A DNA stretch of 64,000 nucleotides from Natrarchaeobius oligotrophus (GCF_003841465.1 NZ_REFZ01000010.1:90371-154370); one strand, 5' to 3'; positions 1 through 9,392 are shown, numbered from the stretch's first letter. The notes: generated by a model not told the origin, from the letters alone. Made by a program: numbers and translations.

Positions 1-317
1 GCGTCGAACTCGACGTCGTCGCCGGGGTCGGGACTCGAGTCGCTGACGGAGAACGACGCGGTCGGTCCCGGATCGTGCGTTTCGACTTCTTCCCAGGGGC
101 CCCAGTCGCTTTCGCCGGGCTCGTCGCCCTGGGTCCACCACTGGGCCTCCCAGACGACGCCGTCGTAGACGACCCGGTCGCCCTCGGTGTACGTCTCGTC
201 GGGATCCCACTCGGGATACTCTTCGGCGGCGACGGTCGCGCCGGCGACGCCGAGGCCGCCGAGCAGGATCGATAGTTTCGATGCGTTTCGTAGCAGCGTT
301 CGTCGTGTCGGTTTCAT
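1..317 (-). CDS. Secreted CBM5/12-PKD protein, N-terminal part only
   Basis: Only the first 105 codons are present; the rest lies beyond the left edge. The start at 317 gives a Tat signal (MKPTRRTLLRNASKL) with an AGATVAA-type end. A chitin-binding module of the CBM5/12 type follows (WDPDETY, GDRVVYDGVVWEAQWW, GDEPGESDWGPWEE). After a short linker begins a PKD-type domain (SFSVSDSSPDPGDDVEF). This is the same layout as the chitinases downstream, so the missing part is probably another catalytic domain such as GH18, but that cannot be seen. It is the most upstream-coded end of the minus-strand chitinase array as viewed here. Confidence 0.85.
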   Translation of the reverse strand, partial: MKPTRRTLLRNASKLSILLGGLGVAGATVAAEEYPEWDPDETYTEGDRVVYDGVVWEAQWWTQGDEPGESDWGPWEEVETHDPGPTASFSVSDSSPDPGDDVEFD

Positions 318-494
318 CGTATTCGTAGGTATTTCGGGGTCTCGTTTTGCGAGCGATGCGTGACGTGTTGCGAACTGCGGGCGCACTTTGCGATCCGCGC
401 AGCCGTTCTTCGAACGACCGAGGGATCCGCGAACTACCGCGTCGAACCGACGCGTGTCTGCGACCGAGCGTCGTGTCGGAGCGCCTCGACGAGA

Positions 495-2273
495 CTACTC
501 GAGCAACGTCTCGGAGAGCGCGCTCAACAGCTCGTGATCGGGCGTGTCGTGCGACAGCGCCCACAGCATCGTGCCGCCGTAGTCGTTGTCCTTGACCCAC
601 TCCATTTTCTGCTCGACGGTCTCGGTCGTCTCGTGGGAGATCATCAGCCCCTCGTTCTCGCCCCATCCTTCGCCGGGCGAGGCCGGAACGGTCTCGTCGG
701 GGTTGTAGCTCCAGGCGGTCACCGCCTCCTCGTCGATCGTGGTCTCCCAGCCCTCTTCGCTCAGGTCTACCTGGCTCTCGGCGTCTCCGCGAATCTCCCC
801 GGCGAGGTCCCAGTACTCGTAGATCCCGCTGACGCTCGAGCCGCCCTCGGGGTCGGGATCGGGGAACGAGCCGTCGCCGGTGTCCTCGAACTCCTGGAAG
901 AGACCGTCGTCTTCGCCCGTCCCGAAGTCGTCCTCGGGCGGGTCGATCCCGGCGAAGCTTCGACCGTAGAACGGGACGGCCATGTTGAGATCGTCGGGAT
1001 CCCAGCCCTGGTCGACCCACCACTCGAGTGCGTACGACGCGTACCAGTCGTCGGCGTAATCGTGTGGATCGTCGTCGTTCTGGTGCAGCGGCGAGTGGTG
1101 AGCCGTGTACTCGGAGAAGCCGCCGTGATAGTCGAACGTCATGAGCGAGACGAAATCGAGGTGCTCCTGGAGCGTCTCGTGATCGAAGTCTTCGTTGTGC
1201 TCGACGTTGGCCGAGTGTGCGGCGGTGAGCCAGTACCGCTTGCCGTCTTCGTCTTCGGCTTCGTCGAGTTGCTTGCGACACTCCTCGAGCAAGAGGGCGT
1301 AGTTCTCGTGGTCTTCGTCGGGTCGGACGACGTTGCCCTCCTCGCCCTCGAAGCCCGGATACTCCCAGTCGATGTCGATGCCGTCGAAGCCGGTCTCCCG
1401 GAGGATCTCGACCGCGTCTGAGGCGAACCGCTCGCGGTTCTCCTGGGTGTGGGCGGCGTCGGAGAAGTACTCCGAGTCGCCCCAGCCGCCGATCGAGATG
1501 AGGAAGACGACGTCGTCGTGTTCGTCGACGATTCCCTCGAACGAGTCCTCGTGGCCGTAGCCCGCCTCGTCGGGGAACAGTAGACGCGCCTCGTGGTCGT
1601 CGCCGACGATCTCGATCGAGCCGTCCTCTTCGGGGCGCATGAACGCGTACTGGAGGTGGGTGATGTCGTCGTACGGGATGTCCTCCGGGTAATAGTCGCG
1701 CTCGTACTGGGCCCACTGCATGTAGTACGAGACGACGCGCTTGTCCGCGGGACCGGTGTCCCGATCGACGACGGAAAGCTCCTCCGTGGCGGTGTCCGTT
1801 TCACCGTCGTCGTCTTCGACGGTGAGTTCGACCTCGTACTCGCCGTCGTCGTCGAACGCGTGCTCGACGACCTCGCCGTCTGCCGTCTCGCCGTCGCCGA
1901 ACTCCCACTCGTAGCTCTCGATCTCACCGTCCGACTCGCTCGCGTCGAACTCGACGTCCTCGCCGGGCTCCGGAACCGCGGGACTTACCGAAAACGCCGC
2001 CTGCGGCCCGTCCATCCCACCGCCGTTCTCACAGGGTCCGACGAGCGTCCAGGCTCCCTCTTCCTCGTCCGGTTCCGTCCCCTGGGACCACCACTCCGCC
2101 TCGTAGAGGTCGCCCTCGAAGACGACCCGATCGCCGCCGGTGTAGGCGGTGTCGGCGTCCCAGTCGGGGTAATCGCTACAGTCGTCTGCTGTCGCGCCGG
2201 TGGCGGTCGCACCGAGTCCGAGCGCGGACAGCGCCGATGCCTTCCACAGAACGTTTCGTCTGGTTTCTTTCAT
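495..2273 (-). CDS. Secreted GH18 chitinase (Tat-CBM5/12-PKD-GH18)
   Basis: 592 residues. Predicted extracellular endo- or exochitinase that cuts beta-1,4-GlcNAc links. A Tat signal covers about residues 1-29 (KETRRNVLW), CBM5/12 about 33-81 (AYTGGDRV, YEAEWWSQG), a PKD domain about 92-170 and the GH18 barrel about 178-590. The barrel has SIGGWGDS on strand 3 and the complete catalytic motif DGIDIDWE with acid/base E304. MTFDYHG (strand 6) and a terminal MLWALS segment (strand 8) agree with GH18. The Tat-CBM-PKD part is nearly identical to that of the gene at 5701-7449, but the catalytic domain is closer to the one at 24629-26443, so the gene is a mosaic. The mRNA appears to have a leader of about 85 nt. 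Confidence 0.95.
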   Translation of the reverse strand: MKETRRNVLWKASALSALGLGATATGATADDCSDYPDWDADTAYTGGDRVVFEGDLYEAEWWSQGTEPDEEEGAWTLVGPCENGGGMDGPQAAFSVSPAVPEPGEDVEFDASESDGEIESYEWEFGDGETADGEVVEHAFDDDGEYEVELTVEDDDGETDTATEELSVVDRDTGPADKRVVSYYMQWAQYERDYYPEDIPYDDITHLQYAFMRPEEDGSIEIVGDDHEARLLFPDEAGYGHEDSFEGIVDEHDDVVFLISIGGWGDSEYFSDAAHTQENRERFASDAVEILRETGFDGIDIDWEYPGFEGEEGNVVRPDEDHENYALLLEECRKQLDEAEDEDGKRYWLTAAHSANVEHNEDFDHETLQEHLDFVSLMTFDYHGGFSEYTAHHSPLHQNDDDPHDYADDWYASYALEWWVDQGWDPDDLNMAVPFYGRSFAGIDPPEDDFGTGEDDGLFQEFEDTGDGSFPDPDPEGGSSVSGIYEYWDLAGEIRGDAESQVDLSEEGWETTIDEEAVTAWSYNPDETVPASPGEGWGENEGLMISHETTETVEQKMEWVKDNDYGGTMLWALSHDTPDHELLSALSETLLE

Positions 2274-2666
2274 GATCGTGGATACTGGTACGGGATGTCG
2301 TCACCCGAACGGTCGAACGCGCGGGTAGCTGCCCTCGTACCGTAACGCCTCGTGCGAAGCGCTACCAAATGTCTAACTCCATCGGTAATAAATCTGTACA
2401 TTCAAGATAGTATTTAATACACTGAGAGAAGAGTAATCGAGAGAATCGTAAGTAAAACAATAACATTTGCGGTGATTTCCCGACGCGATTCGCGGAAAGC
2501 GAAAGGCCGATTCCGGCAGTTCGTCGCTCGAGACAGTCTCTCGATTCGATCGCAGTTCGGACGGGGACCGCCGTCTCCCCGGTAGACGATGGGTGACGAC
2601 GATCGGAAAGCGACGGGTTGCGATGGCGATGGAAAGCGGTCGCCGTCGGAAGACGACGACAAACGT
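2274..2666 (-). promoter_or_regulatory. Promoter and leader region of the 495-2273 chitinase
   Basis: No gene is seen here. The AT-rich stretch at about 2385-2465 supplies a TATA-like box (minus strand AGATTTATTA at 2386-2395). It lies about 115 nt upstream of the start, implying a long 5' leader. A block at 2351-2395 is shared with the promoter at 7682-7728. Confidence 0.5.
2351..2395 (-). promoter_or_regulatory. Conserved chitinase promoter/leader element, copy 1
   Basis: Plus-strand sequence begins CGTGCGAAGCGCTACC and ends TAATAAATCT. Most positions match the block at 7682-7728 upstream of another GH18 gene. It covers the likely TATA box and first transcribed bases of the 495-2273 gene, so it could hold a regulator site or leader structure. 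Function is inferred from conservation between two promoters only. Confidence 0.4.
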
Positions 2667-3665
2667 TCAGGAATTGAACTCGTTGAACGTGTGTGAGAAC
2701 TCGAAGTCGTCCTGTTCGATGCCGCTGCACTCCGCATCGACGGAGCCGTCCGGACAGTCGCCGTTGTCACGTTCGACCGACCAGAACGACAGGAGTCCGA
2801 TATCGTTGTCCTGGGCGTACGACAGTACCTCAACAGCGTCTTCCGGATAGAACGCGCCGCCGACGTCGTTTTCGCCGATCATCGGCGTGATGCCGATCAT
2901 GTTGTAGAGTTCGTCGTCGTCCCTGTCGGGGAACCACTCGGTTAGCTGATCGTGCGTGCTCTCGGCGGTCGAAATGACTGCGTCCGCATCCGGCGGAATC
3001 CAGCCGTAGTTCATCGTCATCGGGTTGACCCAGTGGATGTCGACGCCGTGGTCGATCGCGCTGTCGATGATGTGCTCGTCCATCACCCCCTGGGTGCTCG
3101 CGCGAACGGTGTAGGAGACCTTGACCTCCGACCGACGATCCTGGAGGATCGACAGCGCCTCGTTTCGCAGATCGATCTCTGCTTGCGATCCGCCCTCGTC
3201 GTCGATGTCGATGTACGGGCTTCCGTACTCGTCGACGACGAACTCGAAGGCGTCGGCGAGCTCGTCCGGATCGTCGTAGTCGGAGACGAGATAGTTACCG
3301 ATCGCTCCGCCGTAGGAGATGACGACTTCACCGCCGTCGTCCCGAAAGTTCTCGATCTGATCGTCGAGTTTGCTCTCGCCGACGACGTAGTCCGGATCGC
3401 CGTCCCAGGCCGGGGTTCCGTCGCCGGTTCCCAGGACGAACGCCAGGTGAAGGTACGGCGTCTCGGCCAGATCGGACCACTTCGACGGCCCGTCGTCCGG
3501 GGCCGTCGTCATGTGATGGAACGGTGCGAACGCGTTGCTCGGGATACCGTCCGTCGTCTCGATAGTATCCTGGGCCGCTGTGGTAGTACTGATGCCGGCA
3601 GCTCCGACCGCCAGTGCCGACAGTGCCGATGCCTTCCGCAGGACGTTTCGTCTCGTGTGTGTCAT
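2667..3665 (-). CDS. Secreted PF-ChiA-like GH18 chitinase without binding module
   Basis: 332 residues from the start at 3665, chosen because it begins the Tat signal MTHTRRNVLRKASALSAL; the longer frame upstream lacks a plausible N-terminus. The mature protein is essentially the catalytic domain alone. It starts at FAPFHHM and carries YLHLAFVLG, PAWDGD, VVISYGGAIGNYL and VNPMTMNYG, the pattern of the Pyrococcus ChiA-like branch of GH18. The DxDxE core is present as D153, D155, E157 (YIDIDDE), while the first Asp of the classical DxxDxDxE motif is Pro. It is the only recognisable chitinase of the island without CBM5/12 or PKD, so it may act on soluble chitooligomers. Confidence 0.85.
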   Translation of the reverse strand: MTHTRRNVLRKASALSALAVGAAGISTTTAAQDTIETTDGIPSNAFAPFHHMTTAPDDGPSKWSDLAETPYLHLAFVLGTGDGTPAWDGDPDYVVGESKLDDQIENFRDDGGEVVISYGGAIGNYLVSDYDDPDELADAFEFVVDEYGSPYIDIDDEGGSQAEIDLRNEALSILQDRRSEVKVSYTVRASTQGVMDEHIIDSAIDHGVDIHWVNPMTMNYGWIPPDADAVISTAESTHDQLTEWFPDRDDDELYNMIGITPMIGENDVGGAFYPEDAVEVLSYAQDNDIGLLSFWSVERDNGDCPDGSVDAECSGIEQDDFEFSHTFNEFNS

Positions 3666-4091
3666 GGTTCGTATCTCGTGGTGAGTTCGGCGTTGCACAG
3701 CGCTCGCTGTGTGGACGTCCCGATCGCGCGATGATCCGACACAGCCGTCGGCGATGCGATCCGACCGCGGACAGCTATCGAGAGACCACCGGCGACAGAG
3801 TCGAGGCGTTCCCGTGTATTCCGTCCGTGCCGATCGTGCGTCGAGCCCAACCGACGTGCCAGTTGGCACCCCGTTCGTCTGCTCGCGACTCGTTCAATGA
3901 CCCTATTTTGTTCGACGCCACATTATTCATCAAAGGCTACAAATAAAATGCTTTTTGTCATTTCAACTCGATCAATACGTTAATTCATCGTGATTATTTT
4001 TGGTTGTAACCAGTCGGTATTGGATATGGTTCGAGCCGACGCGAACGGGCACCGAAACGCGTCAGTGAGCGTCGACGACGGTGAAACGCGG
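3666..4091 (-). promoter_or_regulatory. Promoter region of the 2667-3665 chitinase
   Basis: No coding sequence is seen. A TATA-like AT-rich box on the minus strand lies at about 3940-3950. A perfect palindrome, GTGCCA-GT-TGGCAC, at 3856-3869 sits between it and the gene in the putative leader. Confidence 0.4.
3856..3869. repeat. Palindrome GTGCCA(GT)TGGCAC in a chitinase leader
   Basis: Perfect 6-bp arms around a 2-bp spacer, about 190 nt upstream of the start at 3665. It is a candidate operator, and part of the half-site (GTGCCA) recurs at 7684-7689 in another chitinase leader. Confidence 0.35.
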
Positions 4092-5330
4092 TCATTGATC
4101 GTCGATACCGCCGAAGATAGTCGAAAACTCGAACGGCTCCTGCTCGATCTGGCTGCTCTCGAACAGCGCGCTCCCCTCGCCGTCGTCGCGGATCAACTCC
4201 CAGAACGAGAGCCACCTGACGCCGGTATCCGTGGCCTGCTCGAGGACGTACTGGGCATCCTCCTGGGAGAAGACGTTCTCTTCGACGTCGTTCTGTCCGA
4301 TCATCGGCGTGATACCGATCATATTCCAGCGCTCGGCGTCCGACTTCTCGGGCCAGAGTTCGCCGAGCTGGTTCTGAACGTTCTCGGCGCACTCGAAAAC
4401 CGTCTCCCCGTTCAGTTCGAAGTCGGCACCGTAGTTCATCGTCATCGGATTGACGACGTCGATTTCGACCCCCTTTTCCGCGGCGTCCTCGAGGACGAAC
4501 AAGACGTCGTTGTCGTCGTGAGTCGGCAATCCCTCCGGCAGTGCGGGGAGCGTGTACGAGATCTCCACGTCGGGATAGTCCGCCTGCAACAGCGCGAGCG
4601 CGTCGTTTCGCCGCTCGATGACCGCCCTGCCGTCGCGAATGTGTTGTTCCTCGTCGAAGTCGATAAACGACGCGTCGGTGGCCTCGATCACCGCTTCGTA
4701 GTGATCCCGTAGCTCGGTCGCGTCGTCCGTCGCCTCGGCGAGATACGTTCCGTCGAGGCCGCCGAAGGAGACGACGACCTCCCCGTCTTCCTGCTCGCGC
4801 AAGTCCGAGATCTGTCCTTCCACGTCGATCCAGCCGACCGACTCGCCGACGGGAACGTCGCCCGCCCAGGCCGGCTCGCCGTCGTCGCCCGCGAGGACGA
4901 ACGCGACCGTGAAGTATCGCGTCCCGGCGGGCTCGACGTACTCGATCAGCTCGTCGTGGCCGTCGAGCGTCACGTCGACGTACGGGGCGAAAAAGTGCTC
5001 CGGGAGGTCGCCGGCCGAGGGAACGTCGTCGTCCTCGTCACCATCGTCGCCACCGTCGTCGCTCTCGTCATCATCCTCGTCCTCGCAGGGAGCGGTCTCC
5101 TGCCAGGGGCCCCAGTCGTTCGCGCCGGGTTCGTCGCCCTGGGTCCCCCACTGGGCTTCCCAGACGGTGTCCTGGTGGACGACCCGATCGTCGCCGCCGT
5201 AGACAGTGTCAGGTTCCCACTCGAGGAGGTCGTCGCAGTCCTCGGTCGCCGATGCGGTACCGCTTGCACCGATCGCCAGCGCGGAGATCGCCGATGCCGT
5301 CGCGAGTATCGATCGTCGAGTTCGTTTCAT
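4092..5330 (-). CDS. Secreted PF-ChiA-like GH18 chitinase (Tat-CBM5/12-GH18)
   Basis: 412 residues. The Tat signal is MKRTRRSILATASAISAL. A CBM5/12 module covers about 31-82 (EWEPDTVY, VWEAQWGTQGDEPG). An Asp/Glu-rich linker at about 83-103 takes the place of the PKD domain. The catalytic domain (about 110-410) is PF-ChiA-like: FAPYVDVTL, YFTVAFVLA, PAWAGD, VVVSFGGLDGTYLA, FIDFDEE (D224, D226, E228), VEISYTLPALPEGL and VNPMTMNYG. Of the five such enzymes here this one is closest to the bacterial and Pyrococcus type (TLPALPEGL). A purine-rich stretch ahead of the ATG (GGAGCGTGA) could serve as a ribosome-binding site. Confidence 0.88.
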   Translation of the reverse strand: MKRTRRSILATASAISALAIGASGTASATEDCDDLLEWEPDTVYGGDDRVVHQDTVWEAQWGTQGDEPGANDWGPWQETAPCEDEDDDESDDGGDDGDEDDDVPSAGDLPEHFFAPYVDVTLDGHDELIEYVEPAGTRYFTVAFVLAGDDGEPAWAGDVPVGESVGWIDVEGQISDLREQEDGEVVVSFGGLDGTYLAEATDDATELRDHYEAVIEATDASFIDFDEEQHIRDGRAVIERRNDALALLQADYPDVEISYTLPALPEGLPTHDDNDVLFVLEDAAEKGVEIDVVNPMTMNYGADFELNGETVFECAENVQNQLGELWPEKSDAERWNMIGITPMIGQNDVEENVFSQEDAQYVLEQATDTGVRWLSFWELIRDDGEGSALFESSQIEQEPFEFSTIFGGIDDQ

Positions 5331-5700
5331 GGTGAGTCACGCTCCGTCGTCGGCGTCGGTCGCGGCGGTACCGACGTGACGCCCGCCAGTACTGGGCCCG
5401 TCGGTCCGGTGAGTACCGCCGCTGACGCGATGGGAGGCGTGTCGAACGCGATTCCGTGTGTCGTTTTCGTCGTCGTTGATCGTCCGTATTTCATAGTATC
5501 GTCGTTCACTCGATCGAAGGTGATCGATCGCTTCGGATACGAGCGCGTGGTGATGTACATACGAGAGCGCTCGATGGGTGGAACAACTCGAGGAACGCAC
5601 AAACGTCCTCGAGAGGCGCTCGCACGGACTATCGTAAGTCATTGCCGGCGAGACCGCGTCCGTCTGCGGTCCCACCGGTAAATCGTTACAATAGGCCGTA
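5331..5700. other. Intergenic, no gene seen
   Basis: The 370 bp between two chitinase genes on the same strand show no convincing ORF and no strong TATA box near the downstream start. The downstream gene may be read through from 5701-7449 or use a weak promoter around 5480-5570. Confidence 0.4.
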
Positions 5701-7449
5701 TCAGACGTTCTCGAGGATGGTATCGAGCAACGTGTCGTTCCAGTCCTGGGCGAGTTCCCAGAACATCACGCCCTGCATGCCGCGTTCTTTGGCGAACTCG
5801 ACTTTCGCCTCGATGGCGTCCTCGTCGTCGTAGCTGATGAGGATCCCCTCGTCCTCGTTGACGAGGTACGGCACTTCACCGGGTTCGTGACGGTTGACCT
5901 CCCAATCGTCGTCGTCGCGCATGTTCTCCTCGATATCGCCGAAGTCGAACGCGCCGGTCGCGTCCTCGTCGTCCTCGAGGATGTGATGCCAAGTTCCCTC
6001 CGGGAGGCTATCGAAGTTGCCGTAGAGGTCGATGCTGCCGAAGCTCGACTGGAATCCGCGGCCGTAGAACGGCATGCCGAGCACGAGTTCGTCGTACTCC
6101 GCGGGGTCGGCCGGCGGATACTCCCACTGGCCGGGCCAGTAGCCCTCCTCGCCGTGGTCGCCGGCGTACAGTTCGTCGACGGCGTACTCGACCCAGTACT
6201 GTTCGCCGTCCTCGTAGCCGGCCTCGGCGGTCGCTTCGTTGTCGGTGGGATGGACGTCGGGGCCGTACAGCGGCGCGTTCAGGCCGGCGGAGTCCATCCA
6301 CTCGCCGGTGAAGTCGTAGGCCATGACGTACACCGAGTCGCAGATCTCGCCGATCTGATCGTGTCGGAGGCCGCCCGCGTTCCAGTCGGAGCCGCCGTTT
6401 GCCACCGACAGGTAGTAGTAGGTGTCGTCCTCGTCGGCCGCCTCGTCGAGCGCCTCGCGCAGGTCCTCGAGCAAGAGGACGTGGTTCTCGTAATCGTCGT
6501 CGTTGCCACACTGGCACTCGCCCTGTTCGGGGCCGGGATGTTCCCAGTCGATGTCGACGCCGTCGAAGTTGTACTCGCGCATCAACTCGACGCAGTTCTG
6601 TGCGAACGTCTCCCGCAGGTCGGGATCGGCGGCGACGACGTGGAAATGTTCGGACATGGTCCAGCCGCCGACCGAGAGGTGGAACCGACAGTCGACGTCG
6701 TCGGCCAGTTCCGCGAACGCCTCCAGATTCTCCTCGTCGGACTGGCCGTCGACGTCGAACTCGGTGTCCGGATCCGTCGGCGGGAAGACGTTGCCGTCCT
6801 CGTCGAGATCGATGAACGCGTACAGCACGTCCGTGATCTTGTCGAACGGCACGTCCTCGGGGTAGTAGTCCTGTTCCTCGTTGGCCTTCCAGCCGGGGTA
6901 GTAGCCGACGACCTTGAAGTCGTCGTCGGGACCCTCGAGCTCCTCGAGAACCTCGACGACGACCGAGGCGGTGTCGGTTTCGCCATCGACGTCTTCGACG
7001 GTGAGTTCGACCTCGTACTCGCCCTCGTCGTCGAAGGTGTGTTCGACGGCCTCGCCGTCTGCCGTCTCGCCGTCGCCGAACTCCCACTCGTAGGAGTCGA
7101 TCTCTCCCTCGGAGTCGGAGGCGTCGAACTCGATCTCGTCACCGACTTCGACGCGATCGATACTCGCGTCGAAGCGGGCGACGAGTTCGTCGTCATCGTC
7201 GTCCTCGCAGGATCCGACGAGCGTCCATACGTCCTCGCCGGCGTCGGGTTCCGTCCCCTGGGACCACCACTCCGCCTCGTAGAGGTCGCCCTCGAAGACG
7301 ACCCGATCGCCGCCGGTGTAGGCGGTGTCGGCGTCCCAGTCGGGGTAATCGCTACAGTCGTCTGCTGTCGCGCCGGTGGTGGTCGCACCGAGTCCGAGCG
7401 CGGACAGCGCCGATGCCTTCCACAGAACGTCGCGTCTGGTTTCTTCCAT
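5701..7449 (-). CDS. Secreted GH18 chitinase (Tat-CBM5/12-PKD-GH18)
   Basis: 582 residues from the start at 7449 (MEETRRDVLW); the frame runs ten codons further up without signal character. The Tat signal and CBM5/12 (about 1-82) and PKD domain (about 92-167) almost copy those of 495-2273. The GH18 domain (about 176-580) instead is almost identical to that of 22794-24536. It begins FKVVGYYPGWKANEEQ, has SVGGWTMS and the full catalytic motif DGVDIDWE with E303, then MAYDFTGEW and a final MFWELAQDW. A CQCG pair sits just after the catalytic strand. Extracellular chitin hydrolysis is predicted. Confidence 0.95.
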   Translation of the reverse strand: MEETRRDVLWKASALSALGLGATTTGATADDCSDYPDWDADTAYTGGDRVVFEGDLYEAEWWSQGTEPDAGEDVWTLVGSCEDDDDDELVARFDASIDRVEVGDEIEFDASDSEGEIDSYEWEFGDGETADGEAVEHTFDDEGEYEVELTVEDVDGETDTASVVVEVLEELEGPDDDFKVVGYYPGWKANEEQDYYPEDVPFDKITDVLYAFIDLDEDGNVFPPTDPDTEFDVDGQSDEENLEAFAELADDVDCRFHLSVGGWTMSEHFHVVAADPDLRETFAQNCVELMREYNFDGVDIDWEHPGPEQGECQCGNDDDYENHVLLLEDLREALDEAADEDDTYYYLSVANGGSDWNAGGLRHDQIGEICDSVYVMAYDFTGEWMDSAGLNAPLYGPDVHPTDNEATAEAGYEDGEQYWVEYAVDELYAGDHGEEGYWPGQWEYPPADPAEYDELVLGMPFYGRGFQSSFGSIDLYGNFDSLPEGTWHHILEDDEDATGAFDFGDIEENMRDDDDWEVNRHEPGEVPYLVNEDEGILISYDDEDAIEAKVEFAKERGMQGVMFWELAQDWNDTLLDTILENV

Positions 7450-7970
7450 GGGTGTAAACGGTGGTCGCGCGAGGGACATCGTCGCACGGAGCGCGGTTCG
7501 GACGAAACGCCGAGAGTGATCGGGTCGTTCGTCCGATGGCCGATCCGATCAGTCCGAGAGCGACGAACGGAGTCACCGCTCGGCGTCGGTCTCGAGGCAC
7601 GTGATCGCGACGAACGCAGCCGTCGCTGTCCACCTCGCTACCGTGCTTTCGAAGACCGCCTGCCCTTCGCGCTGTGCGCTTCGTGCCAAGCGCTACCGAA
7701 CATCTCACCACCCGACATAATAAATCTTGATATTATCGGCTGCATCCATCGGCTATAATCCACAATATTTGTCTAGTTTGTACACTATATCAAGATGATC
7801 ACTTCACTCTGTTTTTCCGAAAATGCTATTATTCCTAACTTGTAAATACTTATTTTATATTCACCTCTCTCGTCGTTGTCGATCTTCGTTCACCGACGGA
7901 GACAATCGGCCGGGAAAAGAGACTCGCTCGAGCGACTCGAGACGTCGTGAAAACGTCGACCGGTGCGAGG
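7450..7970 (-). promoter_or_regulatory. Promoter region of the 5701-7449 chitinase
   Basis: No gene is seen. It contains the shared element at 7682-7728 and an AT-rich tract to about 7860. The remaining bases up to 7970 lie downstream of the next gene. Confidence 0.45.
7682..7728 (-). promoter_or_regulatory. Conserved chitinase promoter/leader element, copy 2
   Basis: Begins CGTGCCAAGCGCTACC and ends TAATAAATCT on the plus strand, matching 2351-2395. The implied TATA box lies about 270 nt upstream of the start at 7449, so this leader would be unusually long for a haloarchaeon. Confidence 0.4.
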
Positions 7971-9392
7971 TCACTCCGAGGTGAACGGGCTGAAGTTCTC
8001 GGAGAACTCGAACGGTTCCTGGTCGATCCCGCTGTGTTCGGGATCGAGGCCGTCGCCGGGATTGTCGCGTTCGATCGACCAGAACGACAGCAGACTCAGG
8101 TCGTTCTCCTCGGCGTACGATCGAACTTCGGCGGCGTCCTCGGGATAGAACGGGCCACCGGAGTTCTGGACGCCGATCATCGGCGTGATGCCGATCATGT
8201 CGTAGAGCTCGTCGTCTGACTTGTCGGGATACCACTCCTGCAGTTGCTCGTGGGTCCCTTCGGCGCACTGGATGCAGTTTTCGGCGCTGGTTCGCACCCA
8301 GCCCCAGTTCATCGTCATCAGGTTGACGTAGCCGACGTCGACGCCGTTGTCGATCGCGTTCGTGATGATCTCGGTGTCCGCGACGCCGTCGACGCGCGTC
8401 CGGACGGTGTAGCCGACGTGAACCTCGGGACGGCGATCCTGCAGAATCGAAAGTGCCTCGTTGCGCAGGTCGACGACGCTCATGTCGGGTGCCTCGTCGT
8501 CGATGTCGAGGTAGGGGCAGTCGTACTCGTCGACGATGAACTCGAACGTGTCGGCGAGTTCGTTCGGATCGTCGTAATCCGACGCGAGGTAGTTGCCGAC
8601 CGCACCGCCGAAGGAGATGATGACCTGCCCTCCCTGTTGCTGCAGTTCGCGGATCTCGTCGTCGAACTGGCTCTCGCCGACGACGTGATCGTGGTCGCCG
8701 TCCCAGGCCGGCGTTCCGTCGCCGGTTCCGAGGATAAAGGCCAGGTGGAAGTACTCCGTCCCGGCGGGATCGGCCCACTCGAGCGGCGAGGTGTCGGGAT
8801 CGGTGGTCAGGTGATGGTAGGGTGCGAACACTCGATCCGGGATCTCGCCGGGATCGACGGGCGGGGAATCGTCCTCGGCGACGTCGACCGTCTCCGTGGT
8901 GCTGTCGGTCTCACCGTCGGCGTCGGTCACCGTCAGTTCGACGGTATACTCGCCCTCGTCCTCGTAGGCGTGCGTAACGACCTCGCCGGCGGCCTCGGTG
9001 CCGTCATCGAGCTCCCACGCGTAGGATTCGATCTCGCCCTCGGAGTCGGAGGCGTCGAACGTGACGTCCTCGCCGGGTTCGGGACTCGAGTCGCTGGCGA
9101 AAAACGACGCGGTCGGTCCCTCTGGCGGTTCCGGTTCGGGATCCTCGTTCTCGTCGACTTCCTCCCAGGGTCCCCACTCGTTTGCACCGGGTTCGTCGCC
9201 CTGGGTCCACCACTGGGCCTCCCAGACGTAGCCCTCGTAAATGACCCGATCACCCCCCGTGTATACGGTGTCGGGGTCCCACTCGGGATACTCGTCGCTC
9301 TCGGCAGCGACGGCACCGCCGGCTCCGATTCCGGCCAGCAGCGCGGACAGTTTCGTTGCGTTACTCAGAACGGTTCGGCGTGTTCGTTTCAT
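7971..9392 (-). CDS. Secreted PF-ChiA-like GH18 chitinase (Tat-CBM5/12-PKD-GH18)
   Basis: 473 residues. The Tat signal is MKRTRRTVLSNATKLSAL. CBM5/12 covers about 34-80, a PKD domain about 95-175 and the catalytic domain about 185-470. The catalytic domain has FAPYHHLTT, YFHLAFILG, VIISFGGAVGNYLA, D296-D298-E300 (YLDIDDE) and VNLMTMNWG. The first 232 bp of the gene (9161-9392) are almost base-identical to those of 24629-26443, although the catalytic domains belong to different GH18 branches. That points to recent exchange of the N-terminal module. Extracellular chitin degradation is predicted. Confidence 0.9.
   Translation of the reverse strand: MKRTRRTVLSNATKLSALLAGIGAGGAVAAESDEYPEWDPDTVYTGGDRVIYEGYVWEAQWWTQGDEPGANEWGPWEEVDENEDPEPEPPEGPTASFFASDSSPEPGEDVTFDASDSEGEIESYAWELDDGTEAAGEVVTHAYEDEGEYTVELTVTDADGETDSTTETVDVAEDDSPPVDPGEIPDRVFAPYHHLTTDPDTSPLEWADPAGTEYFHLAFILGTGDGTPAWDGDHDHVVGESQFDDEIRELQQQGGQVIISFGGAVGNYLASDYDDPNELADTFEFIVDEYDCPYLDIDDEAPDMSVVDLRNEALSILQDRRPEVHVGYTVRTRVDGVADTEIITNAIDNGVDVGYVNLMTMNWGWVRTSAENCIQCAEGTHEQLQEWYPDKSDDELYDMIGITPMIGVQNSGGPFYPEDAAEVRSYAEENDLSLLSFWSIERDNPGDGLDPEHSGIDQEPFEFSENFSPFTSE

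Noticed and set aside
5887..7758. A 623-codon open frame on the plus strand over a chitinase gene
   Set aside because: It is antisense to the GH18 gene at 5701-7449, low in complexity (Val/Arg-rich) and has no family features. Long antisense frames are normal in high-GC haloarchaeal DNA.
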